In this document: piece by piece, positions 46,132-55,248 of the stretch
Layout: each line of letters starts with the position of its first letter
How positions within the stretch are numbered: the stretch's first letter is position 1
NCBI RefSeq assembly: GCF_030056735.1
Contig: NZ_JASHKN010000004.1
Span: 91,412 to 155,411 of the forward strand
Direction of reading: 5' to 3'
Length of the DNA: 64,000 nt
From: Rhodococcus sp. IEGM 1409
GTDB taxonomy: Bacteria > Actinomycetota > Actinomycetes > Mycobacteriales > Mycobacteriaceae
The notes under the pieces: generated by a model
What the model was told of the DNA's origin: nothing
Databases searched by the model: none
The model's input: the letters and a program-made list of their open reading frames with translations, nothing else
Translations under genes and position numbers: made by a program

Positions 46132-46497
46132 ATGCGATTCGTGACCCTGCCCACAGGGAGCTTGGACGCCGACGAGTACGGCAGCCGGAACATCACCATG
46201 ATGCAGCTCGCCCGTTCGGTGAACGGTGGAGAATTCAGGAGTCACTTCGCGTGGTGTCGGCCGAACAGCCTGTTGGGGAAGCACTCTGCGAACCTCTGGC
46301 AGTTGTTCGTCGTCGTGGACGGCTCGGGTTGGGTAGCCGAGGCCGACGGACGACGGGTCTCGATGGAGTCAGGCGATGCAGTGTTGTGGAGCCCGGGGGA
46401 GATTCACGAGTCCGGTTCGGACGAGGGGATGCTTGTGGTGATCGTGCAAAGCAGTTCTCCCCCTACAGGGCTCCCCGGCGAGTCAGCGCGCGATTGA
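46132..46497 (+). CDS. Cupin-domain protein
   Basis: The 121-residue single-domain cupin has GKHSANLWQLFVVVDGSGWV and GDAVLWSPGEIHESGSDEG, the two conserved cupin motifs with His/Glu-type metal ligands partly kept (His in motif 1 and motif 2). Substrate unknown. It follows the carboxyltransferase by 148 bp and overlaps the 3' end of the convergent Fic gene by 35 bp. Confidence 0.75.
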   Translation: MRFVTLPTGSLDADEYGSRNITMMQLARSVNGGEFRSHFAWCRPNSLLGKHSANLWQLFVVVDGSGWVAEADGRRVSMESGDAVLWSPGEIHESGSDEGMLVVIVQSSSPPTGLPGESARD

Positions 46498-47257
46498 ACA
46501 GATCGATGAACGGGCGCGGCGACGGGGTTCCGGAGGGCCGGAAAGGCGCAGAATCTCTCGATGCCGATACCCATTCGGATCCGCTCACCCCCGACAGGTC
46601 GAGCTGATACCGGGTATCGGCGGCGAGTCGATGCAGGAAGAGGGTCCCGGTTCGGCCGTTTCCTTCCCGAAACGGATGGGCATGATTGAGCGTCGAGTAC
46701 ACCGACGCGAGCGCGAACGACGTAGCGCCACGATCGAGCGTGGCCCAGTCGACGGCGGCGATGATCTCTTCGACCTCGGACAGGTAGTTCCGGATCGCGG
46801 AAACCGGAGCAAAGGTGGCCGCGCCCTTCTTGATGTCGACGGTTCTGATGTGGCCGGCCCACTGGTACAGGTCTTGGAAAACATGCTGGTGAAGGAGGAG
46901 AAGTTCGACAGTGTCGCCTGTGTGTGGCACCAGGTCGTCTCCGAGATGTGCCTCGCCCAGGCGCAGTGCAGTCGCCGCAAATTCCAGCGACTGCAATGCC
47001 GCGGGATCTCGTACGTCGAAGTTGTTCTTGAGTACCGACGTACCGCGATAGACGTACGGCGCTGACCTTCGCCAGCGGACCCGCGGTTGAATCGCTGACG
47101 AGAGGCCGACAGCCCGCGCCAATTCCTGCTCGAAATACTCACGCCGAGAAAGCATCCCGATCAGGACGGCTTCGAGTTCCGCGATCTGCTCATCGTTCGG
47201 ATCCCAGCCTTCGAGCCGTTCCGCGGCCAGAACCTCTTCGAGCGCAGTGCGATTCAC
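46463..47257 (-). CDS. Fic-family protein
   Basis: The 264-residue Fic protein has the motif HPFREGNGRTGT at 194-205: the catalytic His, the Asp/Glu position and GNGR are intact, but the last position, normally Arg (HxFx-D/E-GNGRxxR), is Thr205. Fic enzymes transfer AMP or other phosphorylated moieties to protein hydroxyls. No (S/T)xxxE-G/N inhibitory helix or adjacent antitoxin gene was seen. GTG 47257 overlaps the stop of the DUF294 gene (GTGA), making an unusual coupled pair of two nucleotidyl-transfer proteins. Confidence 0.88.
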   Translation of the reverse strand: MNRTALEEVLAAERLEGWDPNDEQIAELEAVLIGMLSRREYFEQELARAVGLSSAIQPRVRWRRSAPYVYRGTSVLKNNFDVRDPAALQSLEFAATALRLGEAHLGDDLVPHTGDTVELLLLHQHVFQDLYQWAGHIRTVDIKKGAATFAPVSAIRNYLSEVEEIIAAVDWATLDRGATSFALASVYSTLNHAHPFREGNGRTGTLFLHRLAADTRYQLDLSGVSGSEWVSASRDSAPFRPSGTPSPRPFIDLFNRALTRRGAL

Positions 47258-48687
47258 GGGTCGATGTCGGGTAACGCCGACGCGGACGCGGCGTACTCGA
47301 GGCGTCGCTGCACACCCGCGACCTCACGCACTGCGTTGCTCAGCAAGCTGCGGGAGAGCGGTGTGAGTTCGGAAATCACGACCTCGTCGGTTGGTGGCCT
47401 ACCCGCGGAGAACTGATCGGTCTGGTGGCGGACGCGAATCTGCTGCAGCACCTCGAAAGACTCGATCAGCACCTGGGCGTCGTCGTCGAGAAGAAATCCG
47501 CTTCCCGCTGCGGCCTTGAGGCGTTCGAGTGTCGAACTCGTGCGGGCGCCCACGGAAATCCCCGCCCATCGAGCGATATTCACGATCGGTTGGACTGCGC
47601 TGGCTTTGAGGTCGACGGTTCCGGTCCGACGCGTCATCACGTCCTTGAATGAATGAAGTTTTGCCTTGTCGCCGACCGCTTCGCGAAGTAGTACACGCAT
47701 CACGGCCGGATGCAGTCGGAGTTGATCCAACGCTGCAGGGCGGGGATCCAGCGCCGGGTCGCCCGCGACGACGCGGGCATCCGCCAGCATCGACAACATG
47801 ACCAGCGCTTGGTCCTGGTACGGATTGGAGACCCATTTCCGCAGCGCAGTGCGCCATTGTGGCAGCGTTCGAGCAAACCTGGCCTGGGTAGCGACGGCGT
47901 TCTTGGTGTCTCGCGGGAACCCACAGAGATCGAGGATGTCGTGGATGCGCTTCGCGGCGTCGGCACCCTCGTGATGGGATTCGCCGCCCCACACCAGCGC
48001 GCTGTCGATATCCGAAGACGGGAGCGCTTCACGCCGCGCGACGCTGCCGAGCGAAAGCCACGCGAAATCCGGCCGTTCGTCGCCGCCAACCACCAACTCT
48101 ATGGCTCGCCTGACTGTGACGTCGATCAGCACGGCGAGCGTGGCGCCGATGTCGAGCGGTGAGACCCGCGACGCCACCAACTCGGTCACCAGAACCGGTA
48201 CGGCACGGGCCGTTTCGATGAGGTGCGCGTCGTCTTCCGCCGTGGCGAGTGCTGCTCGCAGTTCGAAACCCTGATTGGTGGCCGAAGTCAGGAGGTCACT
48301 GAGTTCGAGCACACCCATCAACGTGCCTGCCTCGGTCACGACCGGGAGGTGGCGCAATCCGTACTCGAGCATGTCGGTCACGGCGTCGGCGCCCAGTCGA
48401 TCAGGGTCGACTGTCACCGCAGACGGCGTCATCACCGTCGAAACCGGCTGATTGCTGTCGACTCCACCGACTACCACACGAGCTCGCAAGTCACCTTCGG
48501 TGAAGATTCCGAAACCTGTTGTATCCGTAGGGATCACAACAGCACGGCGGCCCGCGTCGGTCATCAACTTGGCGGCCTCACGGATGGTGGCCTGTTCGCC
48601 GCAGACAATTGCGGGCCCGCGCAACAGGTCTCGTACCCGGCGCATGGCGGGACTCTGCATGCCTTGCCCCGCCGAGTGCCCCGTCAT
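47254..48687 (-). CDS. CBS-domain DUF294 putative nucleotidyltransferase
   Basis: The 477-residue protein has two CBS repeats (residues about 15-140: AIVCGEQATIREAAKLMTDA, TGFGIFTEGDLRARVVVGG, VSTVMTPSAVTVDPD), a DUF294 nucleotidyltransferase core (LGSVARREALPSSDIDSALVW with the GSxxRxE and DxD metal site) and a DUF294_C helical domain. CBS pairs sense adenosyl ligands. The family includes proteins likened to GlnD/PII uridylyltransferase. It is coupled to Fic downstream; 50 bp separates it from the DUF5995 gene. Confidence 0.88.
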   Translation of the reverse strand: MTGHSAGQGMQSPAMRRVRDLLRGPAIVCGEQATIREAAKLMTDAGRRAVVIPTDTTGFGIFTEGDLRARVVVGGVDSNQPVSTVMTPSAVTVDPDRLGADAVTDMLEYGLRHLPVVTEAGTLMGVLELSDLLTSATNQGFELRAALATAEDDAHLIETARAVPVLVTELVASRVSPLDIGATLAVLIDVTVRRAIELVVGGDERPDFAWLSLGSVARREALPSSDIDSALVWGGESHHEGADAAKRIHDILDLCGFPRDTKNAVATQARFARTLPQWRTALRKWVSNPYQDQALVMLSMLADARVVAGDPALDPRPAALDQLRLHPAVMRVLLREAVGDKAKLHSFKDVMTRRTGTVDLKASAVQPIVNIARWAGISVGARTSSTLERLKAAAGSGFLLDDDAQVLIESFEVLQQIRVRHQTDQFSAGRPPTDEVVISELTPLSRSLLSNAVREVAGVQRRLEYAASASALPDIDP

Positions 48688-48737
48688 GGGGTCATTGTCT
48701 CAGGTGTGTCCGTTTCAGGTCGGCAGAGGGTGAGAAG

Positions 48738-49646
48738 TCACAGACCGCCGAGTCGTGCGAGTACGTCGAGAGCCGAATCCGTGGTGCGCCAGAGTGCGTC
48801 GATCTCCTGCTCGGCGCCGGGGCGGGTCTGCGGATTCTGGAGGGCGAACCCGTTGGCAAGTGTGATGGTGTTGTATCCGCTGTCGGCTGCGCGGAGCAGC
48901 AGTTCCGAGGGCTGCGAGTTTCCGGCCAATCGGTCGAGTCCTTCGCCGACGAAGTAGAACCGCCAGAGCGGCCCGAGGTCTGCGTCGTACTCGGCCTCGG
49001 TGAGGGTCACGATCGAACCACCCTTGACGGCAATGGAATCGACGATCTTGTAGAAATCGGGAACATCCTCCGCAGTGGTTCCGGAGGTGGCGACGGCATG
49101 AGCGAGGTCGACGGTGAGGTGCGCGTTGTAGCCGGCCATGGCGACCCGCGCGGGACTGGCGTCGCACTGACGCGTCAGAGTGAAATAGTTGCTCCACGCT
49201 GGGTCGGTGGGGGTACCCGTGAACTCCGCGTGGACGTTCACCAGGTACCTGCGCAGCAATTCATAGCTGACCGAATGGGCCCACTCGTCATTGTCGAAAG
49301 CTGCGGGATCTCGCTGCAGCGGCATCACCGCCTCGTGCTCGACAGCGTCGAGGCCGATGGAGAACAGGCCCCGCCAATCGTGGTGTGAGACGAGGATCGA
49401 CGTGATCTCCCGATGACGTTCGACAGCGGTCTCGAGGCGAAGTAGTCCGCCGCCGTTCAGCGTCGTGACGTCGCTGAGTTCGGCAATCCTGTCCACCTCG
49501 GCATTGCTCAGCGGGCTGCCGCACGCCGTCGAAAGACTCTCGCCCGGTTCTGCGAGTGCAGAGCCGGGCGAGAGGAAGGCGGGCGAGAGGAATGCGGCGG
49601 TGATGCCCAGCGCGAGCGTCAATGGATACAGCCGCATCGGTTTCAT
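48738..49646 (-). CDS. Secreted DUF5995-family protein
   Basis: The 302-residue protein has a signal peptide (MRLYPLTLALGITAAFLSPA, cleavage near ALA-EPGE; a duplicated FLSPAFLSPG) and a helical DUF5995 body (HAEFTGTPTDPAWSNYFTL, RVAMAGYNAHLTVDLAHAV). DUF5995 proteins are exported actinobacterial proteins of unknown function. ATG 49646 or 49637. It follows a short gap after RidA on the same strand. Confidence 0.8.
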   Translation of the reverse strand: MKPMRLYPLTLALGITAAFLSPAFLSPGSALAEPGESLSTACGSPLSNAEVDRIAELSDVTTLNGGGLLRLETAVERHREITSILVSHHDWRGLFSIGLDAVEHEAVMPLQRDPAAFDNDEWAHSVSYELLRRYLVNVHAEFTGTPTDPAWSNYFTLTRQCDASPARVAMAGYNAHLTVDLAHAVATSGTTAEDVPDFYKIVDSIAVKGGSIVTLTEAEYDADLGPLWRFYFVGEGLDRLAGNSQPSELLLRAADSGYNTITLANGFALQNPQTRPGAEQEIDALWRTTDSALDVLARLGGL

Positions 49647-49691
49647 CGGCTCAGACTAGGCGCCCACTGTCGCAAACGTCCGGATTGGCGA

Positions 49692-50072
49692 TCAGCTGAG
49701 GACCGCGTCGGCCTCGATCTCGATGAGCAGAGCGGGGTCGATCAGCGAGCTGACCTCGAGGATGGTGGTGGCGGGACGAATTTCGCCGAACACTTCGCCG
49801 TGGGCGAGAGCAGCCTGCTCCCACTGCGTCATGTCGCGAAGGTACATGCGAGTGCGGATGACGTCGCCGAGAGAGGCGCCGGCCTCGGCAAGTGCTGCCT
49901 TGATCGTTTCGAGCGCTGTGCGTGTCTGATCGGTGAGGGTTTCACCAGGAGCGGTGGTGCCGGAGACTGCGATCTGGTTACCGATGCGCACGGCGCGGGA
50001 GTAACCGATCTTCGGTTCCCATTCGGAACCGGACGAAATGTTGATTCTGTTCGGCGTGCTTGTGTTCGACAT
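49692..50072 (-). CDS. RidA/YjgF-family protein (second copy)
   Basis: The 126-residue trimeric RidA-type protein has YSRAVRIGNQIAVSGTTAPG, ETIKAALAEAGASLGDVIRT, and a C-terminal TTILEVSSLIDPALLIEIEADA where the substrate Arg is at RPATTILEV. It is the standard-length form. ATG 50072. The gene and the radical SAM gene are divergent, with the SOS box between them nearer the radical SAM side. Confidence 0.9.
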   Translation of the reverse strand: MSNTSTPNRINISSGSEWEPKIGYSRAVRIGNQIAVSGTTAPGETLTDQTRTALETIKAALAEAGASLGDVIRTRMYLRDMTQWEQAALAHGEVFGEIRPATTILEVSSLIDPALLIEIEADAVLS

Positions 50073-50145
50073 GGCTCGAATTCTGCCAACAACTTCCCGG
50101 CCGTGGTGAGGCACGGTCGGGTATTCGCTCCATCTTGACATAGCT

Positions 50146-50161
50146 TAGAACAAGTGTTCGA
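50146..50161 (+). promoter_or_regulatory. LexA (SOS) box upstream of the radical SAM gene
   Basis: TAGAAC-AAGT-GTTCGA has the perfect GAAC-N4-GTTC core and one flanking mismatch to TCGAAC-N4-GTTCGA. A TTGACA -35 (50135-50140) lies just upstream, so the box would cover the promoter. The M. tuberculosis homologue Rv2578c belongs to the LexA regulon. Confidence 0.85.
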
Positions 50162-50170
50162 CTTGGGGCC

Positions 50171-51208
50171 ATGAGGTGGTCGGGTCAGGCATTGGATGCA
50201 GATGACGGAGCGCTACCCGGACTGGAACGGGCCGGCTTGGTTCGCTCCGTGCAGACTCCGGAGTTCGAGGGAATCACGTTTCACGAGGTGCTCTGCAAGA
50301 GCGCGCTCAACAAGATGCCCGAAGAGTCGACGTTGCCGTTCAGCTTCACCGTCAACGCTTTTCGTGGGTGCTCACACGCATGCCGATATTGTTTTGCGAG
50401 ACCGAGTCACGAGTATCTCGACCTCGACGCCGGTGCGGATTTCGACTCCCAGGTGGTTGTGAAGACGAACATCGCCGCGGTGCTCCGCAAAGAGTTGGCG
50501 CGAAAGTCCTGGAAACGGGAAGCGGTTGCACTGGGCACCAATACCGATCCCTATCAGCGAGCCGAGGGGCGATACCGCTTGATGCCCGGCATCATTCGCG
50601 CGTTGACCGAATCGGGAACTCCCTTCTCGATCCTGACGAAGGGAACTCTGCTCCGACGGGATCTGCCTCTGTTGAAGATGGCGGCGGCGCAGGTCGACGT
50701 CGGAATCGGGGTGTCGTTGGCGATCAACGACGCAGCACTTCAGAAGCAGATCGAGCCTGGCACCCCGTCGCCGCGGGCGCGCCTCGAGATGATCCGCGCT
50801 ATCACCGACGCTGGATTCGCCTGCAATGTGATGGTGGCGCCGGTCATTCCGTTCCTCACCGATTCCACCAGTCACCTCGACGGTCTGTTCGAGGCACTGT
50901 CCGAGGCGGGTGCGACGAGTGTGACGGTCTTCCCGATGCACCTGCGCGGCAGTACTCGGGGCTGGTTCATGAATTGGCTTGCTCAGGAACACCCGGCACT
51001 CATCCGCCGCTACCGAGAGCTGTACGGGCGGGGTGCGTATGTCACTCCCGAATACAAGCGTTGGCTCGCAAATCGGGTCGAGCCACTGGTCGAGCGTCAT
51101 GGGTTGGGTGGTCGTTCGGAGCATCGAGACGTCAATGCATCTGGCAAGCAATCGCGCGAGGCGCCGCGTGAACTGGTGGGTGCGGGAGCAGCTCTTACCT
51201 TGTTCTGA
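50171..51208 (+). CDS. Rv2578c-family radical SAM protein
   Basis: The 345-residue protein has a CxxxCxxC iron-sulfur/SAM motif (Cys67, Cys71, Cys74 in GCSHACRYCFARP), then DPYQRAEGRYRLMPGI and ILTKGTLLRRDLPLL, typical of the SPL-like Rv2578c family (some members carry an intein; none here). Spore-photoproduct-lyase-like proteins repair DNA photoproducts, and SOS control fits a repair role, but the reaction is not established. ATG 50171. Hen1 follows 59 bp downstream on the same strand without an obvious terminator. Confidence 0.9.
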   Translation: MRWSGQALDADDGALPGLERAGLVRSVQTPEFEGITFHEVLCKSALNKMPEESTLPFSFTVNAFRGCSHACRYCFARPSHEYLDLDAGADFDSQVVVKTNIAAVLRKELARKSWKREAVALGTNTDPYQRAEGRYRLMPGIIRALTESGTPFSILTKGTLLRRDLPLLKMAAAQVDVGIGVSLAINDAALQKQIEPGTPSPRARLEMIRAITDAGFACNVMVAPVIPFLTDSTSHLDGLFEALSEAGATSVTVFPMHLRGSTRGWFMNWLAQEHPALIRRYRELYGRGAYVTPEYKRWLANRVEPLVERHGLGGRSEHRDVNASGKQSREAPRELVGAGAALTLF

Positions 51209-51267
51209 CTGCTGCGGGGCGCGTAAATCGGAGGCGCTCCGGACGTCTGCCAGGCTACATTCGCCTG

Positions 51268-52671
51268 GTGCTATTGACTTTGACGTCCATCCCGTCCTCA
51301 CGCACTCCTGATGCGACTGCGTTGAGCTACCTGCTGCACAAACATCCCGACCGAGTGCAAACTTTCGACTTGGCGATCGGCACCGCCACGGTTCTGTACC
51401 CGGAAGCCTCGGCCGAAAAAACAACTGTGGCAGTAATTGTGGATGTCGATCCCATCGAGCTGGTCCAGAGTAGGTACCGGCGCGGAAAGAGTGGTGACAA
51501 CTTTTCGCTGGGGGAGTACGTCAACGACCGACCGTATGCGGCGTCGTCGATACTCTCGGTTGCTCTGTCGAAGCTGTTCCGTACCGCGTTGACGGGAACG
51601 TGCAAGTCGCATCCGGAACTCGTCGAGGCAGAACTCGCGTTGACGGTGTCGATTCCGGTGGTTCCGTGCGGCGGCGATGCCGACTTGCCGGGCCGTCTGT
51701 TCGAGCCGCTGGGGTGGGATGTGACAGCGACTCCGGTGCAACTTGATCCGCACCTGCCGAATTGGGGAAACTCCGACTTCGTGTCGCTGACACTCACCGG
51801 GGAACACACCGTGCAGAGTGCCCTTCGGCACCTCTACGTGCTGTTGCCGGTACTCGACGACGTGAAGCACTACTGGGTGGGACCGGACGAGGCAGACAAG
51901 TTGATCCGTGTCGCCGGAGAGTGGTTGGTTTCGCATCCGGATTCCGCGCTGATCATGTCCCGCTACCTGGCTCGTCGACGTGACCTGGTCGAATCGGTAG
52001 TCGACCGATTGATTCCCGAACAAGCGGAGGTGCAGATCGAACTGCCGCGCCCGGATCCGCCGCTCGCACGGCTTCGCGTCGACGCAGTTTCGGCGACGCT
52101 ACAGCGACTACATGCTCGAACAATTGTCGACATCGGTTGCGGCGAAGGGAAACTGATCGAGGCGCTGATGCCCCACGCACAATTCGACAAACTTGTCGGC
52201 GTAGATGTGAGCGCGCGCGAACTGACGCGGGCGCAGCGGAGATTGAAGTTCACCGAAATGTCCGACGTCCAACGTGAACGTGTGTCTTTGATGCAGTCGT
52301 CCGCGACTTACCGCGACGCACGGTTGAAAGGCTTCGACGCAGCCGTGCTGATGGAGGTGGTCGAGCATGTCGACGCGGCGCGCCTGCCGGCATTGGTCAG
52401 ATCGGTCTTCGTGGACGCAGCGCCGCAGTATGTGCTGCTGACTACTCCGAATGCCGACTACAACGTGCTGTATCCGGCGTTGGCGGAGGGAGAGTTCAGG
52501 CACCCGGATCACAGGTTCGAGTTTTCCCGAACCCAATTCGGCGACTGGGCAACCGAAACAGCCCGAGCCCATGGCTATTCCGTGGAGTTCGAATTTGTCG
52601 GAACAATCGATCCGGTCCTCGGCGGGCCGACGCAGTTGGCGATCTTCACGAAGGAGGCACGAACGTCATGA
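51268..52671 (+). CDS. hen1: Bacterial Hen1, 3'-terminal RNA ribose 2'-O-methyltransferase
   Basis: The 467-residue protein has an N-terminal ligase-activating domain (MLLTLTSIPSSRTPDATALS, ALSKLFRTALTGT) and a C-terminal methyltransferase domain (SAM motif VDIGCGEGKLIEAL; metal-site EVVEHVD, the ExxEH of Hen1). It 2'-O-methylates the cleaved RNA end before Pnkp seals it, protecting against re-cleavage. GTG 51268 gives the family N-terminus MLLTLTS. Coupled to pnkp by ATGA. Confidence 0.95.
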   Translation: MLLTLTSIPSSRTPDATALSYLLHKHPDRVQTFDLAIGTATVLYPEASAEKTTVAVIVDVDPIELVQSRYRRGKSGDNFSLGEYVNDRPYAASSILSVALSKLFRTALTGTCKSHPELVEAELALTVSIPVVPCGGDADLPGRLFEPLGWDVTATPVQLDPHLPNWGNSDFVSLTLTGEHTVQSALRHLYVLLPVLDDVKHYWVGPDEADKLIRVAGEWLVSHPDSALIMSRYLARRRDLVESVVDRLIPEQAEVQIELPRPDPPLARLRVDAVSATLQRLHARTIVDIGCGEGKLIEALMPHAQFDKLVGVDVSARELTRAQRRLKFTEMSDVQRERVSLMQSSATYRDARLKGFDAAVLMEVVEHVDAARLPALVRSVFVDAAPQYVLLTTPNADYNVLYPALAEGEFRHPDHRFEFSRTQFGDWATETARAHGYSVEFEFVGTIDPVLGGPTQLAIFTKEARTS

Positions 52672-55211
52672 CGGTGTACGAGATTCCAGACCTCGCTCTT
52701 GTGGTAATCATCGGCGTCAGTGGCTCGGGGAAGTCGACCTTTGCTGCGCGTCACTTCGGTGAGTACGAAACTCTTTCGAGTGACACCTTCAGAGGGTGGG
52801 TCAGTGACGATCCGAATTCGCAGGAATCGACGTCCGACGCTTTCGAAGTGCTGGAGTTCGTCGTAGCCAAGCGTCTTCGACGCGGACGTCTCACGGTGAT
52901 TGACGCGACCAACGTTCAGCCCGCCGCGCGCAAGCGGCTCGTTTCGTTGGCTCGCGATCACGACGTACTGCCGGTTGCGGTTGTGCTCGACGTTCCGGAA
53001 TCGGTCTGTGCTGCACGTAACGAGGCTCGCGCTGATCGGACGTTCGGACGCGATGTCATTCGCCGCCAGCACCAGCAGTTGACTCGTTCGCTTCGCGGGT
53101 TGGGTAAGGAAGGTTTCCGTTCGGTTCACGTCCTCAGAGGCGCGGACGCGGTTTCCGAAGCCGAGTTCTCGCGTCACCCGCTCCGCAGCGATCTGCGCGT
53201 CGAGCGTGGCCCGTTCGACGTCATCGGCGATATCCACGGATGTCGAAGTGAGCTCGAGACGCTGCTCGCGAAACTCGGCTACACCGTCGACTACGGAACG
53301 GATGGCGGCGCTGTCGATGCCGTGCCGCCGGAAGGGCGAACTGCCGTCTTCCTCGGAGACTACGTCGATCGGGGACCGGATTCGGTCGGTGTGCTGCGTC
53401 TGGTGATGGGGATGGTCGCGGCGGGACATGCGATAGCGGTTCCGGGTAACCACGAGAACAAACTCGTCAAAGCGCTGCGGGGCAAGAAGGTCACGGCGAG
53501 TCACGGACTGGCCGAGACGCTCGAGCAACTCGCCACCGAGACGGCGGAGTTCCGCGAAAGCGTCGTCGACTTCTGTGACGGGCTGGTGGCGCACCTCGTC
53601 CTGGACGACGGCAAACTCGTCGTCGCGCACGCCGGTCTCAAGGAGGACTACCACAACAGGGCGTCCGGACGAGTGCGGAGCTTCGCGCTCTACGGTGAAA
53701 CAACCGGTGAGACGGATGAATTCGGCTTGCCGGTTCGATACCCGTGGGCGCAGGACTACCGAGGATCTGCCATGGTCCTCTACGGCCATACCCCGGTACA
53801 CGAGGTGGAATGGATCAACAGCACCGCCTGCCTCGACACCGGCTGTGTGTTCGGTGGATCTCTGACCGCACTTCGATACCCGGAGCGCGAGATCGTGTCG
53901 GTTCCGGCCGAGCAGGTTTGGTACGAGCCGATCGTGCCGCTGGCTCCGCCGACTCGCGATCCAGATGTGCTCGATCTCGCCGACGTCCTCGAAACGACCG
54001 GCGTCGACACTGAACTCCGCGGTCGAGTGTCCGTTCGCACCGATAACGCCGCCGGCGCCTTGGAAGTGATGAGTCGCTTCGCGGTCGCGCCGCAATGGCT
54101 TCGATACCTACCGCCGACCATGGCGCCGTGCGCGACGGCCCAATCCGACGACTATCTCGAACACCCGTCGACCGCGTTCGACGCATACCGGGCCGCCGGA
54201 ATCGGAACGGTCATCTGCGAAGAGAAGCACATGGGTTCGCGGGCAGTGGTGCTCGTGTGCCGTGATCGATCGGTTGCTCGGTCCCGCTTCGACGCACCGG
54301 ATGCGCTCACCGGCATGGTGCACACCCGCACCGGCCGCCAGTTCTTCGACGACGAGCTGACTCAGAAGTTGGTCGACGACATCGCCGCCGCAGTCACCTC
54401 CGCTGGGTTGTGGGAAGAGCTGGGCACCGACTGGCTGCTCCTCGACTGCGAACTGTTGCCATGGAACGTCAAAGCGGAAGGTCTGCTGCGCTCGCAGTAC
54501 GCGTCGGTCGCGGCGGCGGGGCGAACTGACCTCGCCGCCCGTGAGGCAATGTTGGCGCAGGCAGGATCGAGGGGTCTGGACGTGGCGGAAATGTTCGAGC
54601 AGACATCGGTTCGGGCCGTGAGTATCGAGCGCTTCGGCGAGGCCTACCGACGGTACGTGTGGCCGACGAACGGGCTGGACGGAGTCACCATCGCTCCGTT
54701 TCAGGTCTTGGCGACCGAGGGCCAGTCGTACGGGGATCGGGATCACGAATGGCACCTCGGAATTGCGGACCGCCTGGCCTCGGCCGAGCCGAATCGATTT
54801 ACCACCACACGTCGACTGGTGGTCGATCTCGGCTCCGAAGACTCGGTGTCGGAAGCGAAAAAATGGTGGGAGTCGCTCACCGGTGAGGGCGGTGAAGGGA
54901 TGGTCGTCAAACCGCTGGCGAATCAGATTCACGGACCTCGCGGGTACAACGCGAAGGTTCAGCCGGGGATCAAGGTTCGCGGTCGTGAGTACCTGCGACT
55001 GATCTACGGCGCCGACTACCTCGAACCGTCGACGCTTGCTCGGCTACGCAATCGCAACCTCGGGCACAAGCAGTCGATGGCGCTGCGCGAGTACGCGCTC
55101 GGCATGGAGGCGGTATCCAGGCTCGTCGACCGCGAACCGTTATGGCGCGCACACCAGGCAGTGTTCGCGGTGTTGGCTCTCGAATCGGAGCCGGTCGACC
55201 CGCGATTGTGA
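52668..55211 (+). CDS. pnkp: Polynucleotide kinase-phosphatase-ligase Pnkp
   Basis: The 847-residue RNA-repair enzyme has a 5' kinase domain (Walker A GVSGSGKST, residues 16-24), a metallophosphatase domain (FDVIGDIHGC, GDYVDRGPD, GNHENK) that heals 2',3' cyclic ends, and an adenylyltransferase/ligase-like domain with the adenylated Lys520 (EEKHMGSRAV) and GGEGMVVKPL. With Hen1 it forms the Pnkp-Hen1 heterodimer that repairs ribotoxin-cleaved RNA, such as tRNA. Confidence 0.96.
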   Translation: MTVYEIPDLALVVIIGVSGSGKSTFAARHFGEYETLSSDTFRGWVSDDPNSQESTSDAFEVLEFVVAKRLRRGRLTVIDATNVQPAARKRLVSLARDHDVLPVAVVLDVPESVCAARNEARADRTFGRDVIRRQHQQLTRSLRGLGKEGFRSVHVLRGADAVSEAEFSRHPLRSDLRVERGPFDVIGDIHGCRSELETLLAKLGYTVDYGTDGGAVDAVPPEGRTAVFLGDYVDRGPDSVGVLRLVMGMVAAGHAIAVPGNHENKLVKALRGKKVTASHGLAETLEQLATETAEFRESVVDFCDGLVAHLVLDDGKLVVAHAGLKEDYHNRASGRVRSFALYGETTGETDEFGLPVRYPWAQDYRGSAMVLYGHTPVHEVEWINSTACLDTGCVFGGSLTALRYPEREIVSVPAEQVWYEPIVPLAPPTRDPDVLDLADVLETTGVDTELRGRVSVRTDNAAGALEVMSRFAVAPQWLRYLPPTMAPCATAQSDDYLEHPSTAFDAYRAAGIGTVICEEKHMGSRAVVLVCRDRSVARSRFDAPDALTGMVHTRTGRQFFDDELTQKLVDDIAAAVTSAGLWEELGTDWLLLDCELLPWNVKAEGLLRSQYASVAAAGRTDLAAREAMLAQAGSRGLDVAEMFEQTSVRAVSIERFGEAYRRYVWPTNGLDGVTIAPFQVLATEGQSYGDRDHEWHLGIADRLASAEPNRFTTTRRLVVDLGSEDSVSEAKKWWESLTGEGGEGMVVKPLANQIHGPRGYNAKVQPGIKVRGREYLRLIYGADYLEPSTLARLRNRNLGHKQSMALREYALGMEAVSRLVDREPLWRAHQAVFAVLALESEPVDPRL

Positions 55212-55248
55212 CGTCTGGCTCCGGAGGCGCGGATTGATACCGTCGGGT

